Source: Deinococcus aquiradiocola
GTDB taxonomy: Bacteria > Deinococcota > Deinococci > Deinococcales > Deinococcaceae
NCBI RefSeq assembly: GCF_014646915.1
Contig: NZ_BMOE01000001.1
Location: 648,568 to 712,567 of the forward strand
Direction: 5' to 3'
DNA: 64,000 nt
Shown here piece after piece: positions 30,656 to 38,905 of the stretch. A program made the translations under genes and the position numbers. Each line of letters begins with the position of its first letter. The stretch's first letter is position 1. A model generated the notes under the pieces. That model was not told the origin of the DNA and did no database searches. It saw only the letters and a program-made list of their open reading frames with translations.

Positions 30656-30904
30656 ATGGCTGACAACCGTGTAAAGGAGGCCCGCGAAACGCGCGGACTG
30701 ACACAGCCTGAACTGCATGTGGCGGCGGATATTCCGCTCAGCACACTTCAGAAGATCGAGCAGAAGCGACACTCGCCTACGCTCGACAACGCTCTGGGAA
30801 TTGCGGAGGCACTCGGCGAACCCGTCGAGCGGCTTTTCGTGAGAACTTCTAGCCGTACACGGCTAAAAGGCCAGAAGGCACTACAGGAGGTCCCGTCCAC
30901 TTGA
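30656..30904 (+). CDS. Cro-like XRE family regulator, leaderless
   Basis: The 82-aa protein is nearly all HTH (VKEARETRGLTQPELHVAADIPLSTLQKIEQKRHSPTLDNALGIAEALGEPVERLF). ATG 30656 follows TATAAT by 6 nt and has no SD. It is the first rightward gene and lies opposite the repressor, as Cro does. An exact operator copy (30850-30865) lies within its last codons. Confidence 0.82.
   Translation: MADNRVKEARETRGLTQPELHVAADIPLSTLQKIEQKRHSPTLDNALGIAEALGEPVERLFVRTSSRTRLKGQKALQEVPST
30850..30865. promoter_or_regulatory. Operator O4 inside the Cro-like gene
   Basis: The perfect palindrome TAGCCGTACACGGCTA lies 286 bp from O1. Distance and position suggest repression by DNA looping or a roadblock to rightward transcription. 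Confidence 0.65.
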
Positions 30905-30967
30905 ACCATACCCGGCCATTCAGGATCTCGACCCTCGTGTAGCAACTGGCGGCCCAGGTCACGAAAC

Positions 30968-30995
30968 AAAAAACCCCCGGGGTAGGAGCCGGGGG
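30968..30995 (-). terminator. Leftward intrinsic terminator between the switch and early genes
   Basis: On the minus strand, a 7-bp stem (30995-30989 with 30980-30974) is followed by T6 (30973-30968). It would stop antisense transcription entering the switch from the right. No minus-strand gene lies immediately to its right, so its purpose is unclear. Confidence 0.55.
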
Positions 30996-31020
30996 CACTC
31001 ACAGAAGTTCAGGAGACACC

Positions 31021-31221
31021 ATGAGTATGACACGTTCCACCCGCAGCGACCACGCCGACCCCTCCCCCACCCCCGACGCCAAACCCGCCCGGCGCGGCCG
31101 GCAGATCGCGCCGCTCGTCGTGCGCGACATTCACCCGGACGTCCCGGACCTCGACGCCAAGAGGCGAGCGCTCGACCTGGTCTTCCGCTCCCCCCGCCCC
31201 ACGACGCAGGGAGCCGACTGA
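31021..31221 (+). CDS. Small early phage protein, 66 aa
   Basis: Not recognised. It is basic and Pro-rich, with no TM segment (MSMTRSTRSDHADPSP.. then RRGRQIAPLVVRDIHPDV). AGGAG 6 nt before ATG 31021 supports translation. Its stop overlaps the next start (TGATG), which places it as the first gene of the tightly coupled early operon. Confidence 0.6.
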   Translation: MSMTRSTRSDHADPSPTPDAKPARRGRQIAPLVVRDIHPDVPDLDAKRRALDLVFRSPRPTTQGAD

Positions 31222-31457
31222 TGCCCGCCCTTCCCCTCCCCCTGCAGGCCGGGCCGCTGCATCACGTGACGGTCTCCCCGGCCGCGTGCCTGCCCGGCAT
31301 GGTGATCGTCACCTTCCACGCGCCCTGCCCGGAGATCACCACCGAGCACGGCACGCCCGCGCGCCTCAGCCAGACCGGCTGCGCCGCGGACGAGCTCCCC
31401 GCCTTCCTGGCCGCGCTGGAGCGGCGGCACGGCTTCCGGCTGGGCGGTGCGTGGTGA
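31221..31457 (+). CDS. Hypothetical early phage protein, 78 aa
   Basis: Not recognised. A compact alpha/beta-looking sequence with three cysteines and a hydrophobic middle (VTVSPAACLPGMVIVTFHAP). It is coupled at both ends by TGATG/GTGA overlaps, which is the main evidence that it is real. Confidence 0.6.
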   Translation: MPALPLPLQAGPLHHVTVSPAACLPGMVIVTFHAPCPEITTEHGTPARLSQTGCAADELPAFLAALERRHGFRLGGAW

Positions 31458-31843
31458 GCCGCATCGACGCCCCGGGTGACGTGCAGAGCCCCGTCACGCT
31501 GCACCCCCTGGACGCGGACCGCGCGCTGATCGGGGTGCGCCTCGCCTGTCCGGACACCGGCGCGGTCGTCACGGCCGTCCTGACGCCCGCACAGCAGCGC
31601 GCGCTGCTCGTTCACCTGCAGGCGCACCTCGACCGGCAGCCCGCCCCGGACCCGCACGCGGAACGGGTCGCGTCTCTCGCCCGCTGGCGGGACGCGCACC
31701 GGGACGGCCCTTGCCCCGACTGCGACCCCACGCCCGCCCCGTGCATCTGCGAGATCGCCGAACCCCTGATCGGCCGCACGCACACCGCGGACGAGCTGGC
31801 GTCCTTCCAGGGGCTGGACGATGCCCTGAACGGGAGGCGCTGA
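31454..31843 (+). CDS. Hypothetical early phage protein with Cys cluster, 129 aa
   Basis: Not recognised. The C-terminal half has DGPCPDCDPTPAPCICEIAEP, a possible metal-binding cluster of four cysteines. GTG 31454 overlaps the previous stop as GTGA; GTG 31451 is also possible. Its stop overlaps the next ATG. Confidence 0.55.
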   Translation: MSRIDAPGDVQSPVTLHPLDADRALIGVRLACPDTGAVVTAVLTPAQQRALLVHLQAHLDRQPAPDPHAERVASLARWRDAHRDGPCPDCDPTPAPCICEIAEPLIGRTHTADELASFQGLDDALNGRR

Positions 31844-31917
31844 TGACGGCCCTCCTGATCGCGGTCCTCTTGACCCTCGGCTTCTGGGCGATGTCGCACA
31901 CCGGGCGGGCCGAGTGA
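31843..31917 (+). CDS. 24-aa single-TM peptide
   Basis: ATG 31843 overlaps the preceding stop (TGATG) and encodes [18 protein letters not shown] followed by a short polar end, overlapping the next ATG the same way. The conserved coupling suggests a real small membrane peptide; function unknown. Confidence 0.4.
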   Translation: MTALLIAVLLTLGFWAMSHTGRAE

Positions 31918-32114
31918 TGCGCGCGCCCCTGCCCCCTGGCGTGCCCCTGCGCGCCGCCGTCATCACGTGCGCCTTCCTGGCGTTCCGGGCGTCGTGGTGG
32001 GCCGCCGTGGACCCCGCGCACGCCCACGTCCTGCCGGTCATCCTGTGGATGCTCGCGGCCCTCGCGCTCACCGCCCTGCTGCCCACCGTGGACCGCGCCG
32101 GGGGGAGCGAATGA
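31917..32114 (+). CDS. Small membrane protein, 65 aa, two TM segments
   Basis: Two hydrophobic stretches ([20 protein letters not shown] and [18 protein letters not shown]) flank a short loop. ATG 31917 overlaps the preceding stop; GTG 31914 is an alternative. It ends overlapping the Bet/RecT start. Early-region location argues against a holin; function unknown. Confidence 0.5.
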   Translation: MRAPLPPGVPLRAAVITCAFLAFRASWWAAVDPAHAHVLPVILWMLAALALTALLPTVDRAGGSE

Positions 32115-33337
32115 CGCCGCTCGCCGAACGCTCCCAGACCCTGCCGCTCACCCTGCACCAGGCGCCGCAGCTCGACCGGGAACAGGTCGAACTCATCAAG
32201 CGCACCATCGCGCGCGGCGCGACCGACGACGAACTGCAGCTCTTCACCGCGCAGTGCAACCGCACCGGCCTCGACCCGTTCGCCCGCCAGATCTACGCCA
32301 TCAAACGCTGGGACGCCAAGGAACGCCGTGAGGTGATGGGCGTGCAGGTCAGCATCGACGGCCTGCGCCTGATCGCCGAACGGAGCGGCAAGTACGCCGG
32401 GCAGATGGGTCCCGTGTGGTGCGGCCGGGACGGGCAGTGGCGCGAGGTGTGGCTGGACGCCGACCCGCCTGCCGCCGCGAAGGTCGGCGTGCTCCGCTCG
32501 GACTTCCGCGAACCCTTGTGGGCGACGGCCCGCTGGGACAGTTACGTGCAGACGAACCGGGACGGCGTGCCGGGCCCGATGTGGAAGAAGATGCCGGACC
32601 TGATGCTCGCCAAGGTCGCTGAGGCGCTCGCGCTGCGCAAGGCGTTCCCGCAGCACATGAGCGGCCTGTACACCGGCGAGGAACTCGCCCAGGCGGACAG
32701 TGAGCCCGCCCCGCCCGTCCCGCAGGCCAGGACGGTCGATGTGACGCGCGAGGTCGCGCACGCGAGCGGCGCCGCGCTGCGGGAGGGTGCCCCGGCGCGC
32801 GGGGAGGCCCTGCTGGCGTGGGAGGAGAAGATCGGCCGGGTCGGGACGCGCCTCACCGAGCTGGGCCTGCGGGACGAGGCGCGCGCCGTGCTGGCCGCCC
32901 ACCCCGCCTGGAGGACCGACACGGCCGCCGCGGCCGCCGTGTACGCGGCCCTGCGGCAGGTCGGGGAACGGCACGCCGCGCAGACCGCCGCCCACCCCGC
33001 ACCGGTGGACGCGGGCCACCTCACCCCGGACGACCTGGGGCTCAGTCAGGAGGCCGTGCAGCAGCAACCCGTGCAGGGCGAAGTGCTGATCAGCCCCGAG
33101 CGCCTCAAAGCCCTGCAGACGGCGTACGGGACGCGCCTGAAGCTGAGCGGGCCCGCGGACCGGCACGCGTTCGCGCAGTGGCTCCTGAACCTCCCCGCAC
33201 CCCCCGCCAGCACCAGGCACCTTACCGAGGAACAGGCGGCGTTCCTGATGGACGCCATCGGCGGGTGGGACGACGACGCCGTCAGGCAGACCCTCACGGA
33301 GTTCCGCACGTGGCAGGGCGCGCGGGGGGCGCGCTGA
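32111..33337 (+). CDS. Single-strand annealing recombinase, Bet/RecT family
   Basis: The 408-aa protein carries the RedBeta/RecT core in its first ~200 residues ([40 protein letters not shown], then [20 protein letters not shown] and [21 protein letters not shown]). The C-terminal ~200 residues are Ala-rich with [16 protein letters not shown] and are probably partner-binding. It anneals ssDNA during phage recombination or replication. ATG 32111 overlaps the preceding stop as ATGA. A partner 5' exonuclease is not obvious; the VRR-NUC protein downstream is a candidate. Confidence 0.9.
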   Translation: MTPLAERSQTLPLTLHQAPQLDREQVELIKRTIARGATDDELQLFTAQCNRTGLDPFARQIYAIKRWDAKERREVMGVQVSIDGLRLIAERSGKYAGQMGPVWCGRDGQWREVWLDADPPAAAKVGVLRSDFREPLWATARWDSYVQTNRDGVPGPMWKKMPDLMLAKVAEALALRKAFPQHMSGLYTGEELAQADSEPAPPVPQARTVDVTREVAHASGAALREGAPARGEALLAWEEKIGRVGTRLTELGLRDEARAVLAAHPAWRTDTAAAAAVYAALRQVGERHAAQTAAHPAPVDAGHLTPDDLGLSQEAVQQQPVQGEVLISPERLKALQTAYGTRLKLSGPADRHAFAQWLLNLPAPPASTRHLTEEQAAFLMDAIGGWDDDAVRQTLTEFRTWQGARGAR

Positions 33338-33855
33338 TGCCCGCGCTCCGCGACACCATCGCCGCGCTGTTCGGCCGGGCGGCGACCGCACCGGCGGACG
33401 CGACCGTCACGCGCGGCCTGCACCTCCGGGCGCGCGTCGTGGACGGGCAGCGGCAACTGCTGCTCAGCCGCAGGGACGCCCGCCCCAGTGACGCGGAGGT
33501 CCGCACCTGCGCGCAGCACGGGGACTTCACGACGTACGAGGTCACGGGCGGCCCGCGCTGGCAGCTCATCACGGACCTCGGGCACGCTGCCCCGCCCGCA
33601 CCAGTCGCACCCACACCCGGCCGGACGTGCGGCACCTGCGCGCACGCCACGCCCACCCCGTACCCGAACGAGGTCGAGTGCACGCTCGGCTGGGACCGGC
33701 ACGACGGCACCCTCCGCCCCACCCTGACCGGCACGCCCGCCTGGGTGCCCGTCCCGCAGGGGCACGGCGGCCTCCCCCTCCCCGTCCTCCACCCCGCGCA
33801 CCGCTGCACGGCCGTGATCGGCGGGAACCGCCCCGGCTGGACGGCCCGACCATGA
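33337..33855 (+). CDS. Hypothetical early phage protein with C-terminal Cys motif, 172 aa
   Basis: Not recognised. The C-terminal half has RTCGTCAHATPTPYPNEVEC and a terminal HPAHRC, a plausible four-Cys/His zinc site. It is coupled to Bet/RecT by TGATG and to the replication gene by ATGA. Codon use is as in its neighbours. Confidence 0.6.
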   Translation: MPALRDTIAALFGRAATAPADATVTRGLHLRARVVDGQRQLLLSRRDARPSDAEVRTCAQHGDFTTYEVTGGPRWQLITDLGHAAPPAPVAPTPGRTCGTCAHATPTPYPNEVECTLGWDRHDGTLRPTLTGTPAWVPVPQGHGGLPLPVLHPAHRCTAVIGGNRPGWTARP

Positions 33856-34958
33856 ACGACATCACGCACGACACCGGCGAGATGAACGTGATCTTCGTTC
33901 ACTCCAGCGTCGACGACTACCCCCTCACCCCGTACGAGTTCCGCGTGTACGGCAAGATCGCCCGCCGCGCCGGGCAGGGCATCGGCTGGCCCAGCGTCGA
34001 ACAGGTCGCCGCGGAATGCCTGATGAGCGAAGACACCGCCCGTCAGGCGCTGCAGAACCTCACCACCTTCGGCCTGCTCAGCCGCCAGGAACGGCCCGGC
34101 CTGCGCCCCCACTACCGCCTGACCAGGCCCAGCACCTGGCTCTCCACGGACGCCGTGCGCGCCATTCACGCCGAACAGACCGAGAAGAGCCGCGCGAAAC
34201 GGCAGGCCCGCAAGGCCAGGACAGGCCAGGAGAACCCCGGGGCCGCCCCGCGGGGTGCGGGGACCCCTCCCGACATTTCGGACCCCTCCGAAAAACAAGG
34301 GGGGGTGGTTTCTCCCACCCCTGGGAAAAACAGGGAGGGGTACCCCTCCGAAAAACACCCCCCCCACCCCTCCGAAAAACAGGGAGGCGTAAGTATATCC
34401 ACCAAAGGAAATCCCAGAGAAGGAGATCCAGAGACAGGAGGCACCCCCCCGGAAGCCCGGCGGTCGGCGGCGGTCTCGGCTCCACACCACGAGCGGACCC
34501 CCCCGGCCGCTCACGCGGCCACCCCAGGCACGCCCCCTGACCAGGCTCCCCCCCACCCCACCCCGGACGGCACACCGCCCCACGCCAAAGGCACAGAACA
34601 CGTTCCGCGGGCCGCGGCCGCGCCGGACGCCGCGCCGCTCCCCGACACGCCCGTCCGCCGCTACCTCCTCGGGTACTTCGGCCCGGACTTCCTCCAGACC
34701 CTCCTCGAAGAAGACCCCACCCGGCACGACTGGTTCCGCCTCCCCACCCCCACCGTCCAGGCCTGCAAGGACGACGCCGTCACCGAAGCGAACGGCAAAC
34801 GCTGGAAAACGCCCCTCATCGGCCTCCTCGACGCGCAGGCCGCGCAACTCCGCCGCACCGAACGCCCCACCCACCCGGACCCCGCCCCCACGCCCGCCGC
34901 CGCCAGCATCGCCGACCAGGTCAAAGCCCGGATCGCCGCCACCCGGAGGACCGAATGA
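33852..34958 (+). CDS. Phage replication initiator-like protein with winged helix
   Basis: The 368-aa protein starts with a winged-helix domain (residues 15-95: LTPYEFRVYGKIARRAG, IGWPSVEQVAAECL, ARQALQNLTTFGLL) typical of phage/plasmid replication proteins (DnaD-like, lambda O-like). A long disordered linker (about 110-270) contains repeated PSEKQGG-type segments encoded by DNA iterons. The C-terminal domain (RRYLLGYFGPDFLQTLLEED, WKTPLIGLLDAQAAQL) may bind the helicase loader or helicase. The arrangement equals lambda O: initiator with the origin inside its own gene. Binding of the iterons is inference. Confidence 0.7.
   Translation: MNDITHDTGEMNVIFVHSSVDDYPLTPYEFRVYGKIARRAGQGIGWPSVEQVAAECLMSEDTARQALQNLTTFGLLSRQERPGLRPHYRLTRPSTWLSTDAVRAIHAEQTEKSRAKRQARKARTGQENPGAAPRGAGTPPDISDPSEKQGGVVSPTPGKNREGYPSEKHPPHPSEKQGGVSISTKGNPREGDPETGGTPPEARRSAAVSAPHHERTPPAAHAATPGTPPDQAPPHPTPDGTPPHAKGTEHVPRAAAAPDAAPLPDTPVRRYLLGYFGPDFLQTLLEEDPTRHDWFRLPTPTVQACKDDAVTEANGKRWKTPLIGLLDAQAAQLRRTERPTHPDPAPTPAAASIADQVKARIAATRRTE
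34283..34381 (+). repeat. Four iterons inside the initiator gene; candidate phage replication origin
   Basis: CCCCTCCGAAAAACA occurs at 34283-34297, 34343-34357 and 34367-34381, with a two-mismatch copy at 34318-34332. Start-to-start distances are 35, 25 and 24 bp, so the first gap is longer by one helical turn. Several copies are flanked by GGGAGG, making local palindromes. An AT-richer stretch (about 34390-34440) follows. Lambda has four iterons in gene O next to an AT-rich unwinding element. Confidence 0.65.
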
Positions 34959-35410
34959 CGCACGACCCCGCCCCCAAGGACGTCCTCAGCCTCGCCCGCC
35001 TCCTCACCGCCAGCCCCGCCGCCGCCCGCACCCTCCAGCGCAGCATCGAACGCCAGCAGCAGCAGCGCGACACGCAGCGCCGCGTCATCGACGCCCGCTG
35101 CCCGCACTGCCACACCGAAGGCGTCGTGTACCTCACCCTCCCCACCGGACAGTTCCGCCACCGCCGCGCCGACTGCTGCCAGCCCGCCCTCCGGGACGCC
35201 GCCGAGGCCGCCCTCCACAGCGCCATGAACCCCAACAGCCCCGCCGACTCCCGCCTCGAAGCCGCCGACCGCTACGCCGCCCTCAAGGGCGCCCTCACGC
35301 ACCCCGCCCTGCGGCGCGAACTCGAAACGCACGAACACCTGCTCGCCACCAGCGACGAACGCATCCTGCCCGTCCGGCGCGGCATCGAACACAAGACCCC
35401 ACTCAACTGA
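34955..35410 (+). CDS. Hypothetical phage protein with CxxC zinc motif, 151 aa
   Basis: Not recognised. Helical N-terminus (LARLLTASPAAARTLQRSIERQQQQ), then ARCPHCHTEG and ADCCQPAL (possible zinc site), then more helix. It is coupled to the initiator gene by an ATGA overlap, so a replication-associated role such as a loader is conceivable but not shown. Confidence 0.6.
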   Translation: MTHDPAPKDVLSLARLLTASPAAARTLQRSIERQQQQRDTQRRVIDARCPHCHTEGVVYLTLPTGQFRHRRADCCQPALRDAAEAALHSAMNPNSPADSRLEAADRYAALKGALTHPALRRELETHEHLLATSDERILPVRRGIEHKTPLN

Positions 35411-35436
35411 CCGGCCCGACAGCCAGGGAGATTCCG

Positions 35437-37392
35437 ATGACCGCGACCGCCAAGACCACCACCAGAGACACCAGACGCAAGCCCGCCCGCAAGGAAGCCC
35501 CGGCGAACGTCACGCCTTCCCCGACCACCGACCTGGCACCGATTAACTCGGCTGATTCCGCACACGCCACCCCCATCCTGGAGGGCAGCAAGGTCACCTC
35601 CGCGCCCCTGGTCAGCCTCCGCGCCAGCCCCCTCAACCCCCGCAAGGCCTTCGAGCCCGGCAGCATCGCCGAACTGGCCGAAAGCATCCTCCACAAGGGC
35701 CTGATGCAGAACCTCGTGGTCCGCCGGGGCGACCAGCCGAACACGTACGAGGTCATCGCCGGCGGCCGCCGCCTGAAGGCCCTCACGCTGCTGGCCGACG
35801 CCGGACGCATCCCCCCGCTGTTCGACGTGCCCGTCCGCCTCGCCGCCCTGACCGACCTCGAAGCCCTGCAGCTCGCCACGGCCGAGAACGTCGAGCGCCG
35901 CAGCATGAGCCCGCTGGAGGAGGCCGACGCCTTCCTGGGCATGGTGACGCTCGGCGCCACGCCCGAAGACATCGCCCTGAAGTTCGGCTTCGGGCAGAAG
36001 ACCGTCGAGCAGCGCCTGCTGCTGGCCCGCGACCTGGGCGAGGAAGCGCGCGGGCTGCTGGACGCCGGGGAGATCTCCCTCGGCAACGCCCAGATCATCG
36101 CCCACACGAAAGGCCCGATGCGCAGGCACCTGATCGGCGCGGCACTCCGGGGAGCGAAGCCGGAAGGCCTGCGGACCCTGATCAGGGAAGGCAGCTTCCT
36201 CGTCGCGCACGCCAGATTCGACGTGCCCTCCTCCGGCCTGGAAGTCGTTGAGGACCTGTTCGGTGAGGTGCCGCCCCGCTTCGCCGACCCGGGTGCGGCG
36301 CTGGCCCTTCAGCTCGACTGGGTCAACGCCCGGGCCGACAAACTGCGCGCCAGAGGGAAGCACCACTTCGTGGAGGTCGAGACCAGCCAGTCGGCGCACG
36401 GCTCTGCCCTGTCCGCAGGCTGGCCGGACTACACCGCCCACTCCGGTTACAGGGACCTGCAGGGCACCGTGTTCAAGGTCAGCACCGTGACCGGAGAGGT
36501 GCGGGAGAACAGCGGCGTGGTCCGGAAGGCCGACGAGGCGGCCCGTGAACGCGCGGAGAGCGCGGCGAGGAAGGCCGCCACGGCCAGCGAGGCGACCGGC
36601 AGCAGCGGCGGCGCCATCCGCAAGTCCGGCTGGATCGACGGGCACGCCGCCCGCGCGGCCAGCCTCCGCACCGCCCTGGTCGGCGACCACAAACGCGGCG
36701 TGGCCCTCACGCTGCTCGGCATGCTCGGCGGGAGCGCCAGCAAACTCCGTGTCGACTGGAGCAGCGTCGAGGTGCTGGACGTCCCCGCCGTGCGCGAGCG
36801 ACTCCAGGCCCTGGACGAACGGCTCGGCGGCCTGCTCGGCGTGAAGCAGCCCGGCGACAGGTACGCCCGCTGCCCCGTTCAGGGCGACCGGTTCAGCGGG
36901 AACTGGCGGGACCGCGACAGCAGGGAGTTCGCGTTCTACACGGCCCTGATGACCCTGGAGCTGGGCGAACTGCTCGACCTGCAGGGCATCCTGACCGCCT
37001 GCACGCTCGCCAACTGGAACATCTACCAGCCGGAAGGACCCGTGGCGGAATTCGTCACCCGGCTCGGGCACGACGTCCAGGCCCGCCCCGCGCTGCGGCT
37101 CACCGACGCGCACCTGAAGGCGTACACCCGCGACCGCCTGATCGAACTCGCGGGGGACGCCGGACTCGACCACGAAGGCATGGCGAAGCTCGGCACGTCG
37201 AAGCTCATCCGTGAAGCGATCCTCGCGCACGCGGACGCACTGTTCGAGCAGGGCTACGTCCCGGCGATCGCCCGCTTCCCCGAGGCCCTGCCGCCCCTCC
37301 TGGCCGCCGAGGCCGCTCCAGTCATCGCCTCAGACGAAGACGGCGAGGGCGACGAGGACCCGGGCGAAGACGACACCGGGACCGAGGACTGA
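35437..37392 (+). CDS. Large ParB-domain protein, 651 aa
   Basis: Residues about 55-240 form a ParB/Spo0J-type unit: LVSLRASPLNPRKAFEPGSI, LHKGLMQNLVVRR, YEVIAGGRRLKAL (the GxRR box), ATAENVERRSMSPLEEADAF, then an HTH (ATPEDIALKFGFGQKTVEQRL). The remaining ~400 residues are long for ParB and end in an acidic tail (DEDGEGDEDPGEDDTGTED). Plasmid ParB/RepB-like proteins of this size exist in large phages and plasmids. No parA is visible, so partitioning is unlikely; CTP-dependent clamp or nuclease roles are open. SD GGGAG precedes ATG 35437. Confidence 0.8.
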   Translation: MTATAKTTTRDTRRKPARKEAPANVTPSPTTDLAPINSADSAHATPILEGSKVTSAPLVSLRASPLNPRKAFEPGSIAELAESILHKGLMQNLVVRRGDQPNTYEVIAGGRRLKALTLLADAGRIPPLFDVPVRLAALTDLEALQLATAENVERRSMSPLEEADAFLGMVTLGATPEDIALKFGFGQKTVEQRLLLARDLGEEARGLLDAGEISLGNAQIIAHTKGPMRRHLIGAALRGAKPEGLRTLIREGSFLVAHARFDVPSSGLEVVEDLFGEVPPRFADPGAALALQLDWVNARADKLRARGKHHFVEVETSQSAHGSALSAGWPDYTAHSGYRDLQGTVFKVSTVTGEVRENSGVVRKADEAARERAESAARKAATASEATGSSGGAIRKSGWIDGHAARAASLRTALVGDHKRGVALTLLGMLGGSASKLRVDWSSVEVLDVPAVRERLQALDERLGGLLGVKQPGDRYARCPVQGDRFSGNWRDRDSREFAFYTALMTLELGELLDLQGILTACTLANWNIYQPEGPVAEFVTRLGHDVQARPALRLTDAHLKAYTRDRLIELAGDAGLDHEGMAKLGTSKLIREAILAHADALFEQGYVPAIARFPEALPPLLAAEAAPVIASDEDGEGDEDPGEDDTGTED

Positions 37393-37434
37393 TCACGTTC
37401 GGGGCGGCCGCCGTGCCGTCCCGCTGGAGACCCC

Positions 37435-37866
37435 ATGAAGAAGACCCTGAACGTCCAGATCGACGCGATCAAGCACGAACTCAACCGGGAAGGCGACCTG
37501 ATGACCACCCTGCACCTCGAACTGCCGAGCGGCACCGACCTGAAACACGTCCAGCGCGCGCACCGCGTCGCCCGGCGCAGGGAAGCCGGAAGCGAGGTGG
37601 CCCGCTTCACCCTGCGGATCCTGGACAGGAGCGGCAAACGCACCTGGAACCTCACGAGCAGGGGCAGCAAGACAAAGGACTACAAGGTGGTCGCCGTCTG
37701 CGAACTGGACTTCAACGCCAACCACCGCTTCGAGCAGCACCTCGGCGCCTGGGCCCTCGACCAGGCCACGCTGGAACTCGACGTCATCATCGAGGGCCCG
37801 CAGGGGCCACTGCTCGCCCCACCGGACGCCGACGACGACCGCGACGGCAACGGAGTGCAGGCCTGA
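37435..37866 (+). CDS. Hypothetical phage protein, 143 aa
   Basis: Not recognised. The sequence alternates strands and helices (LNVQIDAIKHELNREGDLMTTLHLELP; KDYKVVAVCELDF) with an acidic C-terminus. GGAG lies 6 nt before ATG 37435, and the stop overlaps the next ATG. Co-transcribed with the ParB-domain gene. Confidence 0.6.
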   Translation: MKKTLNVQIDAIKHELNREGDLMTTLHLELPSGTDLKHVQRAHRVARRREAGSEVARFTLRILDRSGKRTWNLTSRGSKTKDYKVVAVCELDFNANHRFEQHLGAWALDQATLELDVIIEGPQGPLLAPPDADDDRDGNGVQA

Positions 37867-38099
37867 TGCAGATCTTCAAGGGAGGATTCCACCGCTGGGA
37901 GTGCCCCTGCGGCCGCCTCTACACCTTCTCCTGGTGCGAGAACGGCACCGCCGTGTACGTCTGGAAGTCCACCGTCTGGCGTGACGTCCGGGTCGGCTTC
38001 CACCCCTCCCACGACATGACCACCTGGCGCTGCATCTGCAACCGGATGTGGCAGGAAGAAACCCCCGGCCGCGGCGACTACGCCACGGGGACACGGTGA
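37866..38099 (+). CDS. Small Cys-rich phage protein, 77 aa
   Basis: Not recognised. Cys pairs in WECPCGRLYTFSWC and WRCICNRMW suggest a zinc ribbon. It is joined to both neighbours by TGATG and GTGA overlaps. Confidence 0.55.
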   Translation: MQIFKGGFHRWECPCGRLYTFSWCENGTAVYVWKSTVWRDVRVGFHPSHDMTTWRCICNRMWQEETPGRGDYATGTR

Positions 38100-38905
38100 C
38101 CCGCGAGGACACGGGGGCCCGCCCCGCCGGGCCGGAGCGCGTGACCACCCACGCCCTGGTGTTCGAGGACCTCACCCCGGAGGAACGCGGCCGCCGCGAG
38201 GAACTCGTCGAGATCATCGTGGTGGGCGAGGTGGCCAGCCTGCGGTCCGGGAAGGCGCTGCGCGAGGTGCGCGACCGCCGCCTGTACCGCGAGACGCACA
38301 CGAACCTCGAAGCCTGGGCGCACGACGCGTGCCGCCTCAGCCGCGCCCGCGTCTACCAGCTGATCGAGTTCGCGGACGTGCACGAGGCCGCCGCCGACCA
38401 GGGCATCGAGGTCAGCAACGAACGCATGGCCCGCGCGCTCGGCGTCATCTCCCCCGAACACTACGGGCTCGTCGTGGCCGTCACCCAGGCCGCGACCGGC
38501 AAGGACCGCCCCAGCAACGCGGACCTCCAGGCGGTCGGCGAGGTCGTGCGCGACATGGCGGCCGGAATGGTCGAACACCCCGACACGCGCGAACCCATGC
38601 CGTTCGCCGACCTGCCGCCCGAACGGAAGGCCGAGGCCGTCACGCGCGCCGTGCAGGCAGGCAGCCGCGACCGCCGGGACTTCCAGGGGACCGACGACGT
38701 GAAGCCCATGGAGTACCTCAGCGGCCTGCAGCAGATGGGCGTGACGGGCGCCCTCCGCTTCGGCCCGCCCGGGTACTGGCTCGAAGTGATGGACGCCAGC
38801 ACCGGCGAACTCCTCGAAGGCCCCCCGGCAGCCACGGTGTGGGACGCGCCGCGCGCCTGGCGCCGCCGTCACGAAAGCGAACTCGACCGCCCGGGGGACG
38901 CGTGA
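38096..38905 (+). CDS. Hypothetical phage protein with HTH-like segment, 269 aa
   Basis: Family not recognised. An N-terminal helical segment (VVGEVASLRSGKALREVRDRRLYRETHTNLEAWAHDAC) is followed by LSRARVYQLIEFADVHEAA, which looks like an HTH, then FADLPPERKAEAVTRAVQAG. A similar order occurs in plasmid and phage proteins that bind DNA next to ParB-like domains. GTG 38096 overlaps the preceding stop. Confidence 0.6.
   Translation: MTREDTGARPAGPERVTTHALVFEDLTPEERGRREELVEIIVVGEVASLRSGKALREVRDRRLYRETHTNLEAWAHDACRLSRARVYQLIEFADVHEAAADQGIEVSNERMARALGVISPEHYGLVVAVTQAATGKDRPSNADLQAVGEVVRDMAAGMVEHPDTREPMPFADLPPERKAEAVTRAVQAGSRDRRDFQGTDDVKPMEYLSGLQQMGVTGALRFGPPGYWLEVMDASTGELLEGPPAATVWDAPRAWRRRHESELDRPGDA

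Noticed and set aside
31914..32114. Holin
   Set aside because: Two TM segments fit, but it is in the early operon before Bet/RecT, and no lysis gene is nearby.
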